Below, in pieces: positions 44,238 to 56,514 of a DNA stretch of 64,000 bases (the first letter of the stretch is position 1; each line of letters begins with the position of its first letter). The DNA comes from Sabellastarte sp. h YS-2021. Lineage: Eukaryota; Annelida; Polychaeta; Sabellida; Sabellidae. The notes under the pieces are model-generated. The model saw nothing but the letters and a program-made list of their open reading frames with translations. It ran no database searches and had not been told where the DNA came from. The position numbers and the translations under genes are program-made. The stretch is taken from positions 105,356,221 through 105,420,220 of the forward strand of contig OZ024931.1 of assembly GCA_964017235.1 (NCBI GenBank), in the 5' to 3' direction.

Positions 44238-47200
44238 AGAAATTTCCTTGTGGACGCGATAACTCAAAAACAAATTAATATTTTTTTTTCAAACTTGGTA
44301 CACATGTTAAGGGTGCCCAAAGGAAGATCCCTATTTTAAGGTGACCTTAAACTCCCAGTAAAAAAGAACTTATGGCCACCTTAAGGTCAGAAATTGCACT
44401 TTTGGCCACTTAGAGCCCTGTAGGTCACAAACTATGATGCTCAGCTGGCTGAAATTTTACCTGACAACACATTAATATGTTCTTAGTACATGTGCCGAAA
44501 ATCACGACTTTAAGTTGAGGAGAAAATTGTGTTTGAGGCCCATAAATACCCCCACTTGGGGATTTTTTGCTATACTTTTCACATATTTTGCCCTATAATT
44601 TGGAAGTGGTAATTCTGATGAGTCTCAAACTGCGCTAGGTATAACTTTGATATGTAATCCTTGTCTGTAGAAAATTTTAGGGCTGTAGGTTTACCCAAAG
44701 GGGTCGACTTAAGGTCTCAAAAGTGCCCACAGAGACCCAATTTATGCACTTTTTGCCACTTTCAAGCACTGTAGCTTTCAAACTATGTCTCTCATCTACG
44801 TTAAATATCATCTGGGAATATATCTATGTGTTTTCTTATATGTGCCCCAACATTTAGGCCTTTAATAGACAGTTAACCTGTGTATCAGGACCATAAACAC
44901 CCACCCGAGTGACCCTTATAAGACATTTTTCACATCTTTTTCCCTGTAACTTGGAAATGGTAAGTCTGAGAAGTTTCAAACTGTATTAGATATATATTCT
45001 GTGTGTAATCTTAGTATGTAACAGATTTTAAGTCTGAAGCTTTAATTTTGAAGGTCAAATTAAGGTCTCTAAAAGGCTCCCAAAGACCCAATATTTGGAC
45101 TTTTTGCTACTTTTAAGCCCTGTGACTGTCAAACTATGTGACTGATAGAGCTCAAATCCTATCTGGGAAGATATTAGTATGTTATTTATATATGTGCCAA
45201 AAATTAAGGCTTTAAGAAGACATTTAACCTGTGTATGAGGACCATAAATCCCCACCCGAGTGACCATTTTTAGACATTTTTCACATATTTTGCCCTGTAA
45301 CTTGGAAATGGTAAGTCTAAGAAGTTTCAAACTGTATTAGATGCATATTCTATGTGTAATCTTAGTATGTGACAAATTTTAAGTCTGAGGCTTTAATTTG
45401 AAGGCCACATTTAGGTCTCTAGAAGGCCCCATAAAGACCCAGTATTTGGACTTTTTGCCAATTTTAAGGCCTGTGACTGTTAAACTATGTGACTGATAGA
45501 GCTGAAATCTCATCTGGGAATACATTATTATGTTCTTTTTACATGTGCCAAAAATCAAGGCTTCAAGTAGACATTTAACCTGTGTATGAGGACCTTAAAC
45601 ACCCACCTGAGTGACCCTTTTAAGACATTTTTCACATATTTTGCTCTGTAACTTGGAAATGGTAAGTCTGAGAAGTTTCAAACTTTATTAGATACATATT
45701 CTATGTGTAATCTTAGTATGTAACAAATTTTAAGTCTGAAGCTTTAATTTGAAAGCCACATCGAGATCTCTAAAAGGCCCACAGAGACCCAATATTTGGA
45801 CTTTTTAACCACTTTTAAGCCCTGTGACTGTTAAACTATGTGATTGATGGAGCTGAAATCCCATCTGGGAATGCATTATTATGTCCTTTTTACATATGCC
45901 GAAAATCAAGGTTTTTAGTAGACATTTAACCTGTGTATGAGGGCCATAGACACTCGCCCAAGTGCCTTTTTGGATATTTTTTCCGTATTTTGCCCTGTTA
46001 TTTGGAAATGCTTAGTGTGACAAGTCTTAAACTGTATTATATATAATTTTTGTTTGTTATGTATGTCCCCCAAAAAGTTTCAGATCTGTTGTTTAATTGC
46101 TAAGGTCTCTTTAACAATTGTAAAATGCCCACAGAAACCCAATTTATGGACATTATGCCACTTTAAAGCCCAGTAACTGTCAAACTATGTGGGTTATAGA
46201 GCTGAAATCTTTGAATTTTTCAAAGGAAATGCCTGTCTATTTAAATTTTGAATATTAATAATGTTATGGCTATCTTAGTCTTTTAAGAACTTATTTTTGT
46301 GTGTTATACCTCTGCTTGCTGAGTTTTTAACTTTTTAAAATGAAACTGGTTAAACATATTCAAGTAGACAAAATGGACACTTTAAGTGAGCTTTAAGTCC
46401 CAATATTAATGAAATTATATCCTTATGTAGTAAAAGTAGGGGATTTTTAACCCTCAACTAGCCCAGTTTTATTCAACTTGCCTCAGTTAATTTTGACACA
46501 GCTCCTACAGTTATGAACTCATTTCAGTTGATAATCACATACTTAAAATTCTCAATTCTTTTTGTATTTGAGTACCCCTTTTATATAGATTGTTTGTTTA
46601 CCATTTATGCATCCCCCACCCGGATTCCCCCCACCCACCTCTGGGACCTCCAGCTATATTGAGTGACACTAAATAAACAAAGGTATTTAATGATATCAGA
46701 TGAGAAACAAAGAACTCAATGGGGTTGCAGATCTTGTGTAATAGTGAGAGAGGTGTGGAGAAGGGGAGAGGGGTGGGGGTGGGAGGTAGTGGGCTTCATT
46801 ACATATAACACAAAGGGGAGTCAGAACTGAGATTGTGTCACATATTTAGGTTGCATATATATGGACCACATATATAGGTATAGAGGAAATGAATAACTGA
46901 AAACAATTTGCAAATTCTAAAAATAATATAATAAAATAATAATATAAATAATTTTTTTTTAAATAATATTTTATTTGTGAACAAATATAGAAACAGATAT
47001 GCGCTTTTGGGATTATGAATTTTAGAATGGACATTGAATCATCAATCATTTAAATACTTTGAAGGAAGATTGAAAAGTATGATGAGTTGAGTTAAAAATA
47101 ATATTTTATTTGTCAACAAATATAGAAACAGATATGCTCTTTTGGGATTATTATTTTAGAATGGACATTCAATCATCAATCATTTAAATACTTTGAAAAT

Positions 47201-47424
47201 AGGTTTAGAGTTATCATTGCAGGAAGATTGAAAATATAATTTGAGTTATGTATTCGGCGTCTGGGGATACACCATCTTCCTTGGAAGATATAAACAGAGT
47301 AGATTGATGTGCTGAAGTTCATATAATAATGGGTAATTATGTTTTAAAAAATTCCCGATCAAAACCTGTGGCGTGAGTGATGACCTGTCTGGGGATATGT
47401 TGGCGCCGAGTTGGCCCAATCTAG
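44153..47424 (+). mobile_element. Helentron-like element, family 1, copy C
   Basis: Same ends as copies A and B: ATATCCCCAGA, TCTGGGGATAT at 47388-47397 region, hairpin and CTAG (47421-47424). It has a (GCC)n tract (about 44203-44236) and the ~340-bp tandem core (44.4-46.2 kb). It is almost identical to copy B apart from lacking B's LINE insert and duplicated stretch, so B and C descend from a very recent common source. It ends 39 bp before exon 9 and therefore supplies most of that exon's upstream intron context. Non-coding. Confidence 0.85.
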
Positions 47425-47463
47425 TTTTGTTGTGTATTTATGTTAAAGTTTCCTGTGTTACAG

Positions 47464-47598
47464 GAAGGGGTACCTTGAGGTGGAGGAAGATGACCCATTC
47501 TTGCCGCGTGGAGACAACTCCACATCTTACTACAGGTACGGTGGCGACTCCCTGCAAAGTCGGCCCAACTCAGTCCTTGAGGACCGGGCGGCCGCCTC
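47464..47598 (+). CDS. TTYH: TTYH exon 9: acidic cytoplasmic segment
   Basis: Acceptor tgtgttacag; donor GTGAGT at 47599. CC+G gives Pro, then KGYLEVEEDDPFLPRGDNST, SYYRYGGDSLQSRPNSVLED, RAAA and 2 nt. The acidic cluster followed by DPF is the tweety motif found shortly after the last membrane segment. A second GT (tactacag|gtacgg, about 47536) could act as an alternative donor. The branch point and pyrimidine tract must lie in the 39 bp left between copy C and the acceptor or within copy C. Confidence 0.9.
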
Positions 47599-47682
47599 GT
47601 GAGTAGCTCTTTTCTCTATATGTGCTATCTTGGAGGTTTACCCACAATAGTCAGTGTCATTTTAATGACTTTGTTCTAGGTC

Positions 47683-47713
<31 letters not shown>

Positions 47714-50700
47714 AAAAAAAAAACTCTTAAGATATTCAGTGTTGTTTCAATGTCATGATCTCAGGTTTCCCATAAAACACGGAGCAGTTTTAATATCAAG
47801 TAGTCTGTAAAATGCTTAATGCCATATTTCTCATGGTATTAGGTAGTGTTAAGATCCTGTAGGATAGATTTAATTTATTTCTCTTTGTAGAACCTTAGAT
47901 TAGTTCAAGTTGATTTTTTGACTTTAGTCAATTGTTCACGTCATTGTGTCACCAACAGAATATGAAAAAACTTTTATTGAGATTAAAACCATTTGCTCTT
48001 TCGATCTATTTTTGTGATAATCATTTTAAGATTTGAATCAAACAGGTCACTATAATTTTGTCTTAAGGTGATAGATTGGTTTGAAATATATGTGATAGAT
48101 CTCTGTGTTGTGTATAATGTCATAGAAAATGTAGTGAAACAATTCATGTAAATGTCTCCCAATACTGTCTGTTTTGTTAATTGTTAGTCGATCTGTTGAA
48201 GTTCATGCTAAAAAAGTGTGAACAATAACAATAAAAGCATTTGCAAGGTTTTGTTTAAAAAGTTACTGATAACTCAAACACTAAATATATTAATTTACAG
48301 TGTGGAAAACCTAATAAGCCAAAATATATTCTCTTCTTACTTTAAAGCCTAAGTCAGCATTGCAACAGACAATAATAACATGAATGGAATTTTTAATTTT
48401 GAAATAATCCTTGTTGGGTGGTTTCTGATTCATATTAATAAATGATATTACTTGCATATCATGGGTTTACACTAACATTTCTATGAAGCTTGACACGAGT
48501 AAGAAAATTAACTTAAATTTTCATTCTGAGAGAAACAGTTCACACTAAAAATCTTCATGCTGTCTCTCAACTTGTGGACATTTTTAAAAATTATACCTAG
48601 CAGAAAATGAAACTTTTTTTTTTTGAAACTTAAGAAAATTATATTTTCCCTATTCTCACAAGTTGCACAGTGTTTTCTGGCTAAATGAGACAAATGTTGT
48701 CCACATTGACAAACAGCACAAGGGACTGTTGTACATGTACATTGTAAAAGGTCAACGTTGGTCAGAATTCTAATCTCTGTTAGTGGCTACATCAGTTTGC
48801 TGTACGGACATTGATATTGAGTGTAATAATATTTCAATATCAGATGATATCAGGGGAAGGGAGATGGTTGTAAAATTGTCCACTTAAACGTCTGATTCCA
48901 GGATAATAAATAGGCCCTCTACTAGCAGGAAGTGAATTTTATTAAAACAAACATAGCAGTTTTAATCAAGAACGCATTAAAACCTACAAAAATACCAGAT
49001 AAAACACAAAACCTTTAGATTGAGGGTTTATTTCAAATGTTTGAAATGTAAGTTTAAAGTTATAAATAAAATGCCAGTATTGATATATGTCTTTACACAG
49101 TGATATCATTAAACTTTTCTGAAAACAAAATATTTGACAATATCGATAAATGTTTTACCCAGTAATCTGTGTATTATTGTGACTGATGTTGCTGACAATG
49201 CAATTTCATGTCTGTACTGTTGGAAACGTTTAAAGGAAGAAACGGCCCTAGTTCACTTAATTTAGTGACATAAGTCCCATCACTGTCAGTAATATCTACA
49301 CAAGTATTAGATGTTTAAGTGTTTAAGTGTCTAAATATAGGATGGATGTTTTAATGACTTGTTTAATCAAATGATAAATCAGTTTTTCAGCAAATTAAAA
49401 TGCTTGCTTGATTACTGTGACCATTTGAGAACATTTACAACCTTATAAAAAAAAGAGTTACTGGGATATTAAGTGAGTAGCATGTCCCATTGATATACCT
49501 CCGATATGGCATATATATGTGCACTGTTTAACACACAAATCACTGCCTGCCTTTGTTTTGCTGCATAGAATACATGTTGTAGTAGTTAGTTCACCTCTTT
49601 GTTTAAACTATATATCTGTTCTTCACGTTAATCGATTAACCTGTTATCCTGGTATCTAACAAGACAATCTAGCACTTAGTGCTTAAATAAGCACTTGGAT
49701 CTTGTGTTTGGAATTACACCCAATTTTCCAGATCAAATAATTGCCCATTTTGATGGCCAATGATCAAACCAGAATCGATTATTCAAGTTATTGTACTATT
49801 GTCTTGGTCATTAATCTTGTGGGGGACTGGGAGCATACATCAAATTTGGAAAAACGTTGTAAATCATTCAGATTTTTTTTACACAGAAATGGATCAAGTA
49901 TCGTAAAAACATCTGTAAAATATATTGTTGTTTATAGGAAGAGATGTTCTCTGAAAAAAAATCGATTATTTAAAATTGTCAATGGCCAGTTGCGATAGCA
50001 TGTGTACTCAGGTGAAAGTGCCATGTCCTCTTCTGTATTTTCTGTCTTTATACGTTCTTTCCATACCTAATGCATGGTAATGTAATTCTTTTGCCAGAAT
50101 AGGTTGCATTTTTACTAAATTCTATTGTTTTTAACCCTCCCCCTAGTACCCTTTTATTAATGTGCCAAAGAATTAAGTCAAAATTTTATACCAAGCTAGA
50201 TATTATTACATAAAAATCAATAACTTCTTTTGATATGATCTATGCAATTTCACCAGATATTAAAGGGATTTTGCTCACAGAGTGCATTGTTTTAGTAATG
50301 AAAAGAACAGCCACAAATACTGTGGCATTATACTTACAGTTTTTGTTTCTGTAGAATATGCAACCACAGTAAAAATTGATATGAGAATGTTTTCATTTGT
50401 TGGCTGGATCTGGTACACTTGGTGCAGATAAATCACTTGAAATTTCTGTAATTAATGAGTCTAATGAAGTTACAAACAGAGCTGCCCACACAATTTTTCA
50501 CAGGATTTCCTTGCCAGTGCATGTTGGTGTGCTATCTATTATAATCAGACTTTTACACCACATAAACTCATTTGTGATCTCCCTTCCAATATTTCTTTTT
50601 TTTTTTTTATTCTGAGAAAAATCCCCTTTGGCAGTGTAACAAATTCAGGATTTTCAATAATTAAGTTCCTCCGTCACTTAATTTTGCAGTAAAATTCAGT

Positions 50701-53046
50701 TATGTTTACCTTATGGGTCACATTGTAGAGCACTTGGAATCCATACAACTTTTGCATGTATATTTATTTTTGCTGCTGCTTTAAAAATGCCTTGGTTTTT
50801 ATTTTCATTTTTTTACTTTCAAAACTTGTATTCCAATTTGAAAGTTAATACTAAGTATAAATTAAAGGATTAAGTAATTATCTTTAACACCAGTTACACT
50901 ATATTATTATCATTATTAAACTAACTGACTAAACCTGACAAAAAGTATTGCTTCTTTAACACCTAATCCTCTTTAAACACCAAAATTTTGGTTGGTTGTA
51001 GGTGCAACAAAAGGTTGTCGGTACCACAGAGGAATGTGACATCTTTTGTGTACATTTTGGAATTTAAATTGGATATTTGAACCAGTAAACAGAAGTTAAG
51101 AGTAATTTGCCCAGTGGTTTGCAGGTTTGGTGTCATGGGCTATATACTCTATGTAGCTTCAAATGATGTAAATGTCCCATTTAACTCCACTCTGGATGCC
51201 TAATCACTTTACTCTTTTAAAATTCAAAGTTTCTTTATCTTCTTGAGGTTTGGGACCATACAGTCAACCAGCACCCATGTTAGTATGTATTCCTAGGACC
51301 CTCAAATCTAGGGTTTAAACATAATTAGTAGCTTGCTGTGTATGGACTATATGTTTTAATTGAAGAGTTTAAACGAAGTCTGACTCAATCTAGAGCTTTT
51401 AAAAGCATGTAAAACCTTTAGGTATCCAACAAAATGATACATGAAATGAAGGATTCCATGCCCTGTGGTTGATTATATTCACTATTTTATACAAAATTCT
51501 ATTTCACATTTAAACATTGACATTACTTCTGTTCAAGTCATAGCATGGAAGTAATAAAAAGTTTGATTTTGGTCAAAGTTCATTCATCAATTCAAAGAAA
51601 ACTTTGGCTGCATTTTGATGGTGATCTCACAGCAAACTAATATAAGATGTTTTACAAAAATGAAACAGATGCCAATAAAAATATACAAATAAGTGCTTGC
51701 CAGGATGATGTTAATAGAATTTTCAAGGACCTCGGTAAGTTTCTAGGTGATACACATGAGGGTATTGTACAACTGAATCCAACTTTAGCTCATCTTCGCC
51801 AAGTGATCAGGGTCTGTGTTATTAGGTTCATGCACACTTTAGTTGTGTAGTAGTGGTACTAATGTATAAATGGATCAAGCTGGTAAGGTTGAAAGAAGAA
51901 GCTTTGTGTTTGCATGATAGAATAACTAATAATCCATTCTGGAATGGTTGTTTCTTTGTGTCTTTTCATGAAACTGTCACTTGTTTAAACTGTTTCTTTG
52001 CTTGTCTTTTTAACTTGTGGTTTATGTTCTTGTCAGTTCAAACAAGTTTAATGGTATTTTTATTAATTGAATGACTATCACACATACATTTATAACCTTT
52101 GATATCTTTTCAGATTATCTATTGGATATTTCATAATGTAAATATATCAACAAAAACGTTTAGATATATGTGCTGTCTCATCAGGAAGTTTTATTTCAAA
52201 TGATTATATACGGAAGTCCTCGGTGGCCTAGTGGTTAGCAAGTTTGGCATCTAATCACAGATTCAACTACTGCAAGTGGCAAGTGCTGAGGACCTATCCT
52301 TATAATCCTGGCTGTTGAATGGGACATAAAACATTAACTTCAACTTTATATCAAAGATTTGACAAGTGTTAATTGTTCATAATTTTTTTTCTTTCTGTAA
52401 AAAGTTAGCTTTATTTTCTTTATTACAAAAAGACTGTGATATGTGGTTATGATATTGCTGAAAGAAGAAGTCATTTCTTTACTAAATAATTTAATTGTAC
52501 ACAATACTTGCATGTAAAGATTTTGTTGTAAGTTTACCCTTTTCAAAACATTAAGGACAAATATTTAAGTGTAAATAAATAATGATTCCTAACTCCAATC
52601 AGAGTGGGTCATTTTGAAGAAACCTCCAGTTCTTCCATGATGTATTCATATGTTTGTTTTTGTAGTGATTGACATACTGACTCTCACCTGCAAAGTTGGG
52701 GTTTAAATCTCTTCTTTTTGTCATATTTGTAAAGGTCTTGACCTACGGGTCTGGATTAGTTATCTCTTCTAGGCAATTGTTGTTTGTAAAATGACATATT
52801 TCTAAAAGCAACATCAGACCTCACATTTACCAGTTTTATGCTGTGTCTGAAACATGTAAATTGACGCTGTTAGAGATTGTAAATACATCTATATCTATAT
52901 TTTCCCTGTTCTAGTGTTAACAACAGTGGGCTAATGTTAAAATTAATCCTTGAATATTTTCCTGTGGTAACTTTTTGTTCCAGTATAACTATCACACTGT
53001 GAAATTTGTATCTACATTTATTCTTAATTTCCCCTCTCCTATCTAG
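47599..53046 (+). other. intron between exons 9 and 10
   Basis: 5.4 kb of AT-rich sequence. It includes a poly-C/poly-A run (22 C at 47682-47703, then 20 A to 47723). A degraded SINE head lies at about 52215-52330 ('ggtggcctagtggttagc', no good box B). No other repeat family, RNA gene or exon was recognised. Unlike the neighbouring introns it contains no large mobile element. Confidence 0.6.
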
Positions 53047-53134
53047 CTTCACTCGCAGTGGACGTCCCCCAGGTGGTGAGGCCTCAAACAGAGAACCCAT
53101 GTCTGTACAGAGACGACCCACCCCACCTCCAGCG
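53047..53134 (+). CDS. TTYH: TTYH exon 10: cytoplasmic tail
   Basis: Acceptor cctatctag; donor GTAAGA at 53135. TC+C gives Ser, then FTRSGRPPGGEASNREPMSV, QRRPTPPPA, ending in phase 0. It is a basic, proline-rich, probably disordered tail. The end 'CCTCCAGCG|GTAAG' is repeated at the end of exon 11, suggesting one arose by local duplication. Confidence 0.82.
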
Positions 53135-53359
53135 GTAAGAACTTGCTGACTAAACTAAATCCATTGGCTAGTTGGCTAGCTAAAAGGGATTTTCTTAATG
53201 GACTCTTTAGTTATATGCCTAGCTTAGTTTCTCTGGGACTGAAATTAGCCTCATTCTGAAAAACAATGATGATATGTAAGACAGATATATATGTCCTATA
53301 CAACCTTGCAGACATTTGACCTTGAAGCTCTTAATTCAAGGTCATCCCCAGAGTGCCAA

Positions 53360-53610
53360 AGTAACCCACATAGCGGACTTTAAAAGTGCCTATATCTCCC
53401 TTATTATTGGTCCTAGAGGTTTGCAATGTGAAACCAGCCTATAGGAAATCATGTGCTGTGAATCTTCTGATGTGGTCACATTTGAACTTCAAGGTTCCAG
53501 GTCAAACGAGGATAGCCAAACTTAAAAGTACTTATTACTCACTTATTATTGGTCCTAGAGGTTTGGGATGGTAAACCAACCTATAGGAATTGGTTTTCTG
53601 ATTCGTAGGT
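53360..53610. repeat. two units of the 31-kb repeat family
   Basis: 'tatatctcccttattattggtcctagaggtttg', 'ccagcctataggaaatcatg' and 'gaacttcaaggtt' recur about 145 bp apart and match 31260-31400. Non-coding, intron 10. Confidence 0.7.
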
Positions 53611-54717
53611 TTAGTTAAACTTGTTCTTCAACAGTTATTTATAAGTTTTAAAATTTGGTAACTCAAAAATTGGCATATTCATTGCTTTTGTAGGCACGGT
53701 TTTATTGCAGTGGTTCTAAAATGAAAAAAAAGGGCAAAATAATAAACATTTAATATCCATATTTACATTATGATATACAATTAAGTGTTGCTGTACCAGG
53801 GATTTAACCAAAGTCTACATAAGTTAATGTTATTTGATATAACTGTAAATGCCTCTTTACTAGATTAGCTCCTCTTTCACTGAACACTTTGTTTCCAGTT
53901 CTTTCAGTTCTTCTGGTAATGACACCCTTTTTGCTTACTCTTTACCTGGCGGGAACATTCTTGTGAATCTTTTTGACCATTATTTATTTATTACACATAC
54001 TGTATTATGCTAGATACTAACTCAAACCCAATATTTGTAATGCTGTTTACCATCACCCACAAATCTGATATTTTTGGTATTATTCAAACTTTTACAGTGC
54101 TGCAATGTTTGGAGAGTTTTTTGTGGAAATAAGAAGTGGTGGATAAGCATACTCAAGGTCATTCATGTCAAAGCTGTAACCTGAAGTGTAATATATAATT
54201 CAGATATTGATTTCAACTGAGGTTCTTTGATGTTGTTCATACAATTTGTATGTTCCTTTATGCTTTACGAAAACATCTCTGCTGTGGTTCATTACTCTGT
54301 GGTCAGTCTGTGCCCTATGGTTTTTCACCCAACCGTTGGACAATTAATTCAAAGTAAAGCTTGATCTGGTCTTTGTAACCTTGAATACATTTCTGTGATT
54401 CAAAAAGCATCAGTTTCTGATTTTCTCTGTGAGAGTTTTGGTAGGAATCTTTTCAGTGTAAAAACTACTTGGTAAAATCTTCAATTCTTTACTTTCAGTA
54501 GCTGTTTATGTCATTTTGTGTAACCGATGAAATTTATTTGTTCATTCACTAATTTTGGCAACTTCCTTAGAAGAATATTTCTATTCAAAAATTAAATCCA
54601 TAATTTACTTCCGTAGTCAACATATGATGAAATACTTACAGTAAATCATTGTTTGTAAGCTCTTTATCTCACCTGTTATTATTTTAAAGCTGTTGTTTCA
54701 CCCATTCTTTCTGACAG

Positions 54718-54753
54718 AGCATTTACCGACCTTTGCCCTCTCCCCCTCCAGCG
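54718..54753 (+). CDS. TTYH: TTYH exon 11: 36-nt proline-rich microexon
   Basis: Acceptor tctttctgacag; donor GTAAGT at 54754. It reads SIYRPLPSPPPA, phase 0 to 0, so it can be skipped without shifting the frame. The proline-rich content matches the cytoplasmic tail of TTYH (PxxP-like sites). Confidence 0.75.
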
Positions 54754-54956
54754 GTAAGTTGACAGTCTGTACACAATCAGCCCACAGCACAAAACCTACC
54801 TGTTTATGTTGTTTTTCCTCCACCAACAAAGTTATGTTTTCACCATCCTGTGTCTGTTGGTGTTTATCTGTAGAAAGGTTTTAACTGAATATCTTTTGAA
54901 TATTTTGATAACCGTGCCTTGTATCACTGGGGAATCATCTTTGGAGATTAACTTTT

Positions 54957-55767
54957 TACCCCACAGCCCTTAAGGGTGGTCGGGGTATTGTTTTCACCCA
55001 TGGTGTCCGGATCGGTGGGTGGGTGGGTGGCGCGATGCTTGGTAGGGACATTGGTTGGGGGTGCAGGTGTGCAATGTCATGGTGTGACCTTGATTTGACC
55101 TTTGACCTTGCTGTAGTGACCTTGACCTATAAAATCTTGTCCGGGCTATATCTCGGAAACTGTAAGGTGTAGGAAGTTGATACTTGGTAGGGACATTGGT
55201 TAGGGCGTGTAGGTGTGCAACGTCATGGTGTGACCTTGATTTGACCTTTGACCTTGACGTAGTGACCTTGACCTTTAAAATCTTGTTGCACATTGATGCA
55301 GATTAAGCACTGTTAAAGTCATATTAGAATTTATTAAGAATTTTACTTTTATAGCTTCCCATTGTAACAGATGGAATTTCATCAAGTGAGCCACAGATTT
55401 TGCTCCAACACCACACATAGGCATTCATTGAATGTATTACCACTTCTGTATGCATGGTAATATTCAAAACATCTAAACCATAATTCGGCCATGCAGATGT
55501 AGATAAAGAGTGTTGTAATGTTTAGTTTACTGATTAATACTGTCATCTTGTTATTGAATTATCTTGTTTTAATGCTTCATCTTTACATGCATTATCTTTC
55601 TCTTAGACATTATTTTCTCTATTTAAACATTGTTTGGACCTTTATATAACTGACAGTGCTCTGAAAGTATCCTGAACTTTGTACTGATACAGTACTTATA
55701 TATCTCATGGTGTTGAAAATATTTCACTAGGCTGTGGGGTACGGGCATCTCTGATGCTATTTTCTAA
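54957..55767 (+). mobile_element. Helentron-like family 4, most complete copy (R2)
   Basis: 5' TACCCCACAG (54957-54966) with an imperfect hairpin 'cccttaaggg'; 3' inverse CTGTGGGGTA (55732-55741); hairpin GCATC-tct-GATGC (55745-55757); end CTAA (55764-55767). The core has two units of 'aggaagttgatacttggtagggacattggttaggg'. It contains the uninterrupted site GAATTTATTAAG (about 55327-55338) into which family 2 is inserted in copy R1. Non-coding. Confidence 0.75.
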
Positions 55768-56271
55768 AGTAGATAATTCCATGATTGACAAAAGGCCATC
55801 CGTAATTTACCAACTGAATACAAGCTGATGAAATTTATTTCTGTCATCAAGACTAGTTGTAGCATATTTTAATGCAAACAGTGATGTGTTTTGCCTCCTT
55901 TGAATCATATTACCTCTCATTGCACTGGCTTGAGTGATACAAATTGCACACTAACATTCGACTTTTGATTATTCGATTAACATTGGTGCATTCAACAACA
56001 CATTTCTAGTAGAAGTATAATAATGTTTGCAGAAAATCACAGACCTTAGGAAAACTGGGATCAACTTTCCCACATCCATGTTTTGACTTTAATTAGCATG
56101 CTATTATCAGTGTAATGAGACTGCCAGTGAATTATTCAGAGCCTTTGGTGTAGGTATTCTGCTGTCTGAGCACTGTCCTTTTCAAATGTACAGTATCTTT
56201 AGAAAATTCAATGGAATACTAACACCACGTTAAATTGTAAATAAACTATTGTTATTTTTGCACATATTTAG

Positions 56272-56514
56272 GGAGTTGAAGTGTCTGCTGATGATGTTTA
56301 TCAATTACACTTTGAGACAAATGCATGTAGACAGAGTGACGGGTCAAATATACATAGTTGTCCACAATCCTTATTCAGGCATGAATTGCACTGTATTACT
56401 GCAGAAATATTGATTTCAGTGATTATCCTGAACCCCCCCAAAAAAGATATTTATTCTTCAAGACGTAGGCGAGTTTCAAGCAGAAATGTAGAGTTTTACT
56501 ACCATACCAGTTAG
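56272..56514 (+). CDS. TTYH: TTYH terminal exon, tentative
   Basis: After acceptor 'cacatatttag' (56270-56271) the frame that continues exon 11 (phase 0) is open for 80 codons: GVEVSADDVYQLHFETNACR, then a segment with a basic cluster SSRRRRVSSR, and TAG at 56512-56514. A possible poly(A) signal AATAAA lies at 57418-57423. The translation itself is not a motif I recognise in the family, so this rests on splice site, phase and length. It could be intronic, with the true last exon beyond the window. Confidence 0.4.
   Translation, partial: GVEVSADDVYQLHFETNACRQSDGSNIHSCPQSLFRHELHCITAEILISVIILNPPKKDIYSSRRRRVSSRNVEFYYHTS

Larger units (their letters stand above)
7052..56514 (+). other. TTYH: tweety-family (TTYH) gene span
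   Basis: Twelve exons on the + strand give one continuous reading frame when joined, with compatible splice phases at every junction. The protein order matches tweety homologues: a membrane segment ending in ARSSKC, a second membrane segment, DFCVDPDAYI, an amphipathic extracellular region, the LTALVECSSLHKDYV block, a last membrane segment ending RAWRHF, then an acidic DDPF motif and a proline-rich cytoplasmic tail. TTYH proteins are plasma-membrane proteins, historically reported as anion channels; their exact activity is debated. The N-terminal exons are missing from this list. About 98% of the span is intron, mostly mobile elements. Confidence 0.9.
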
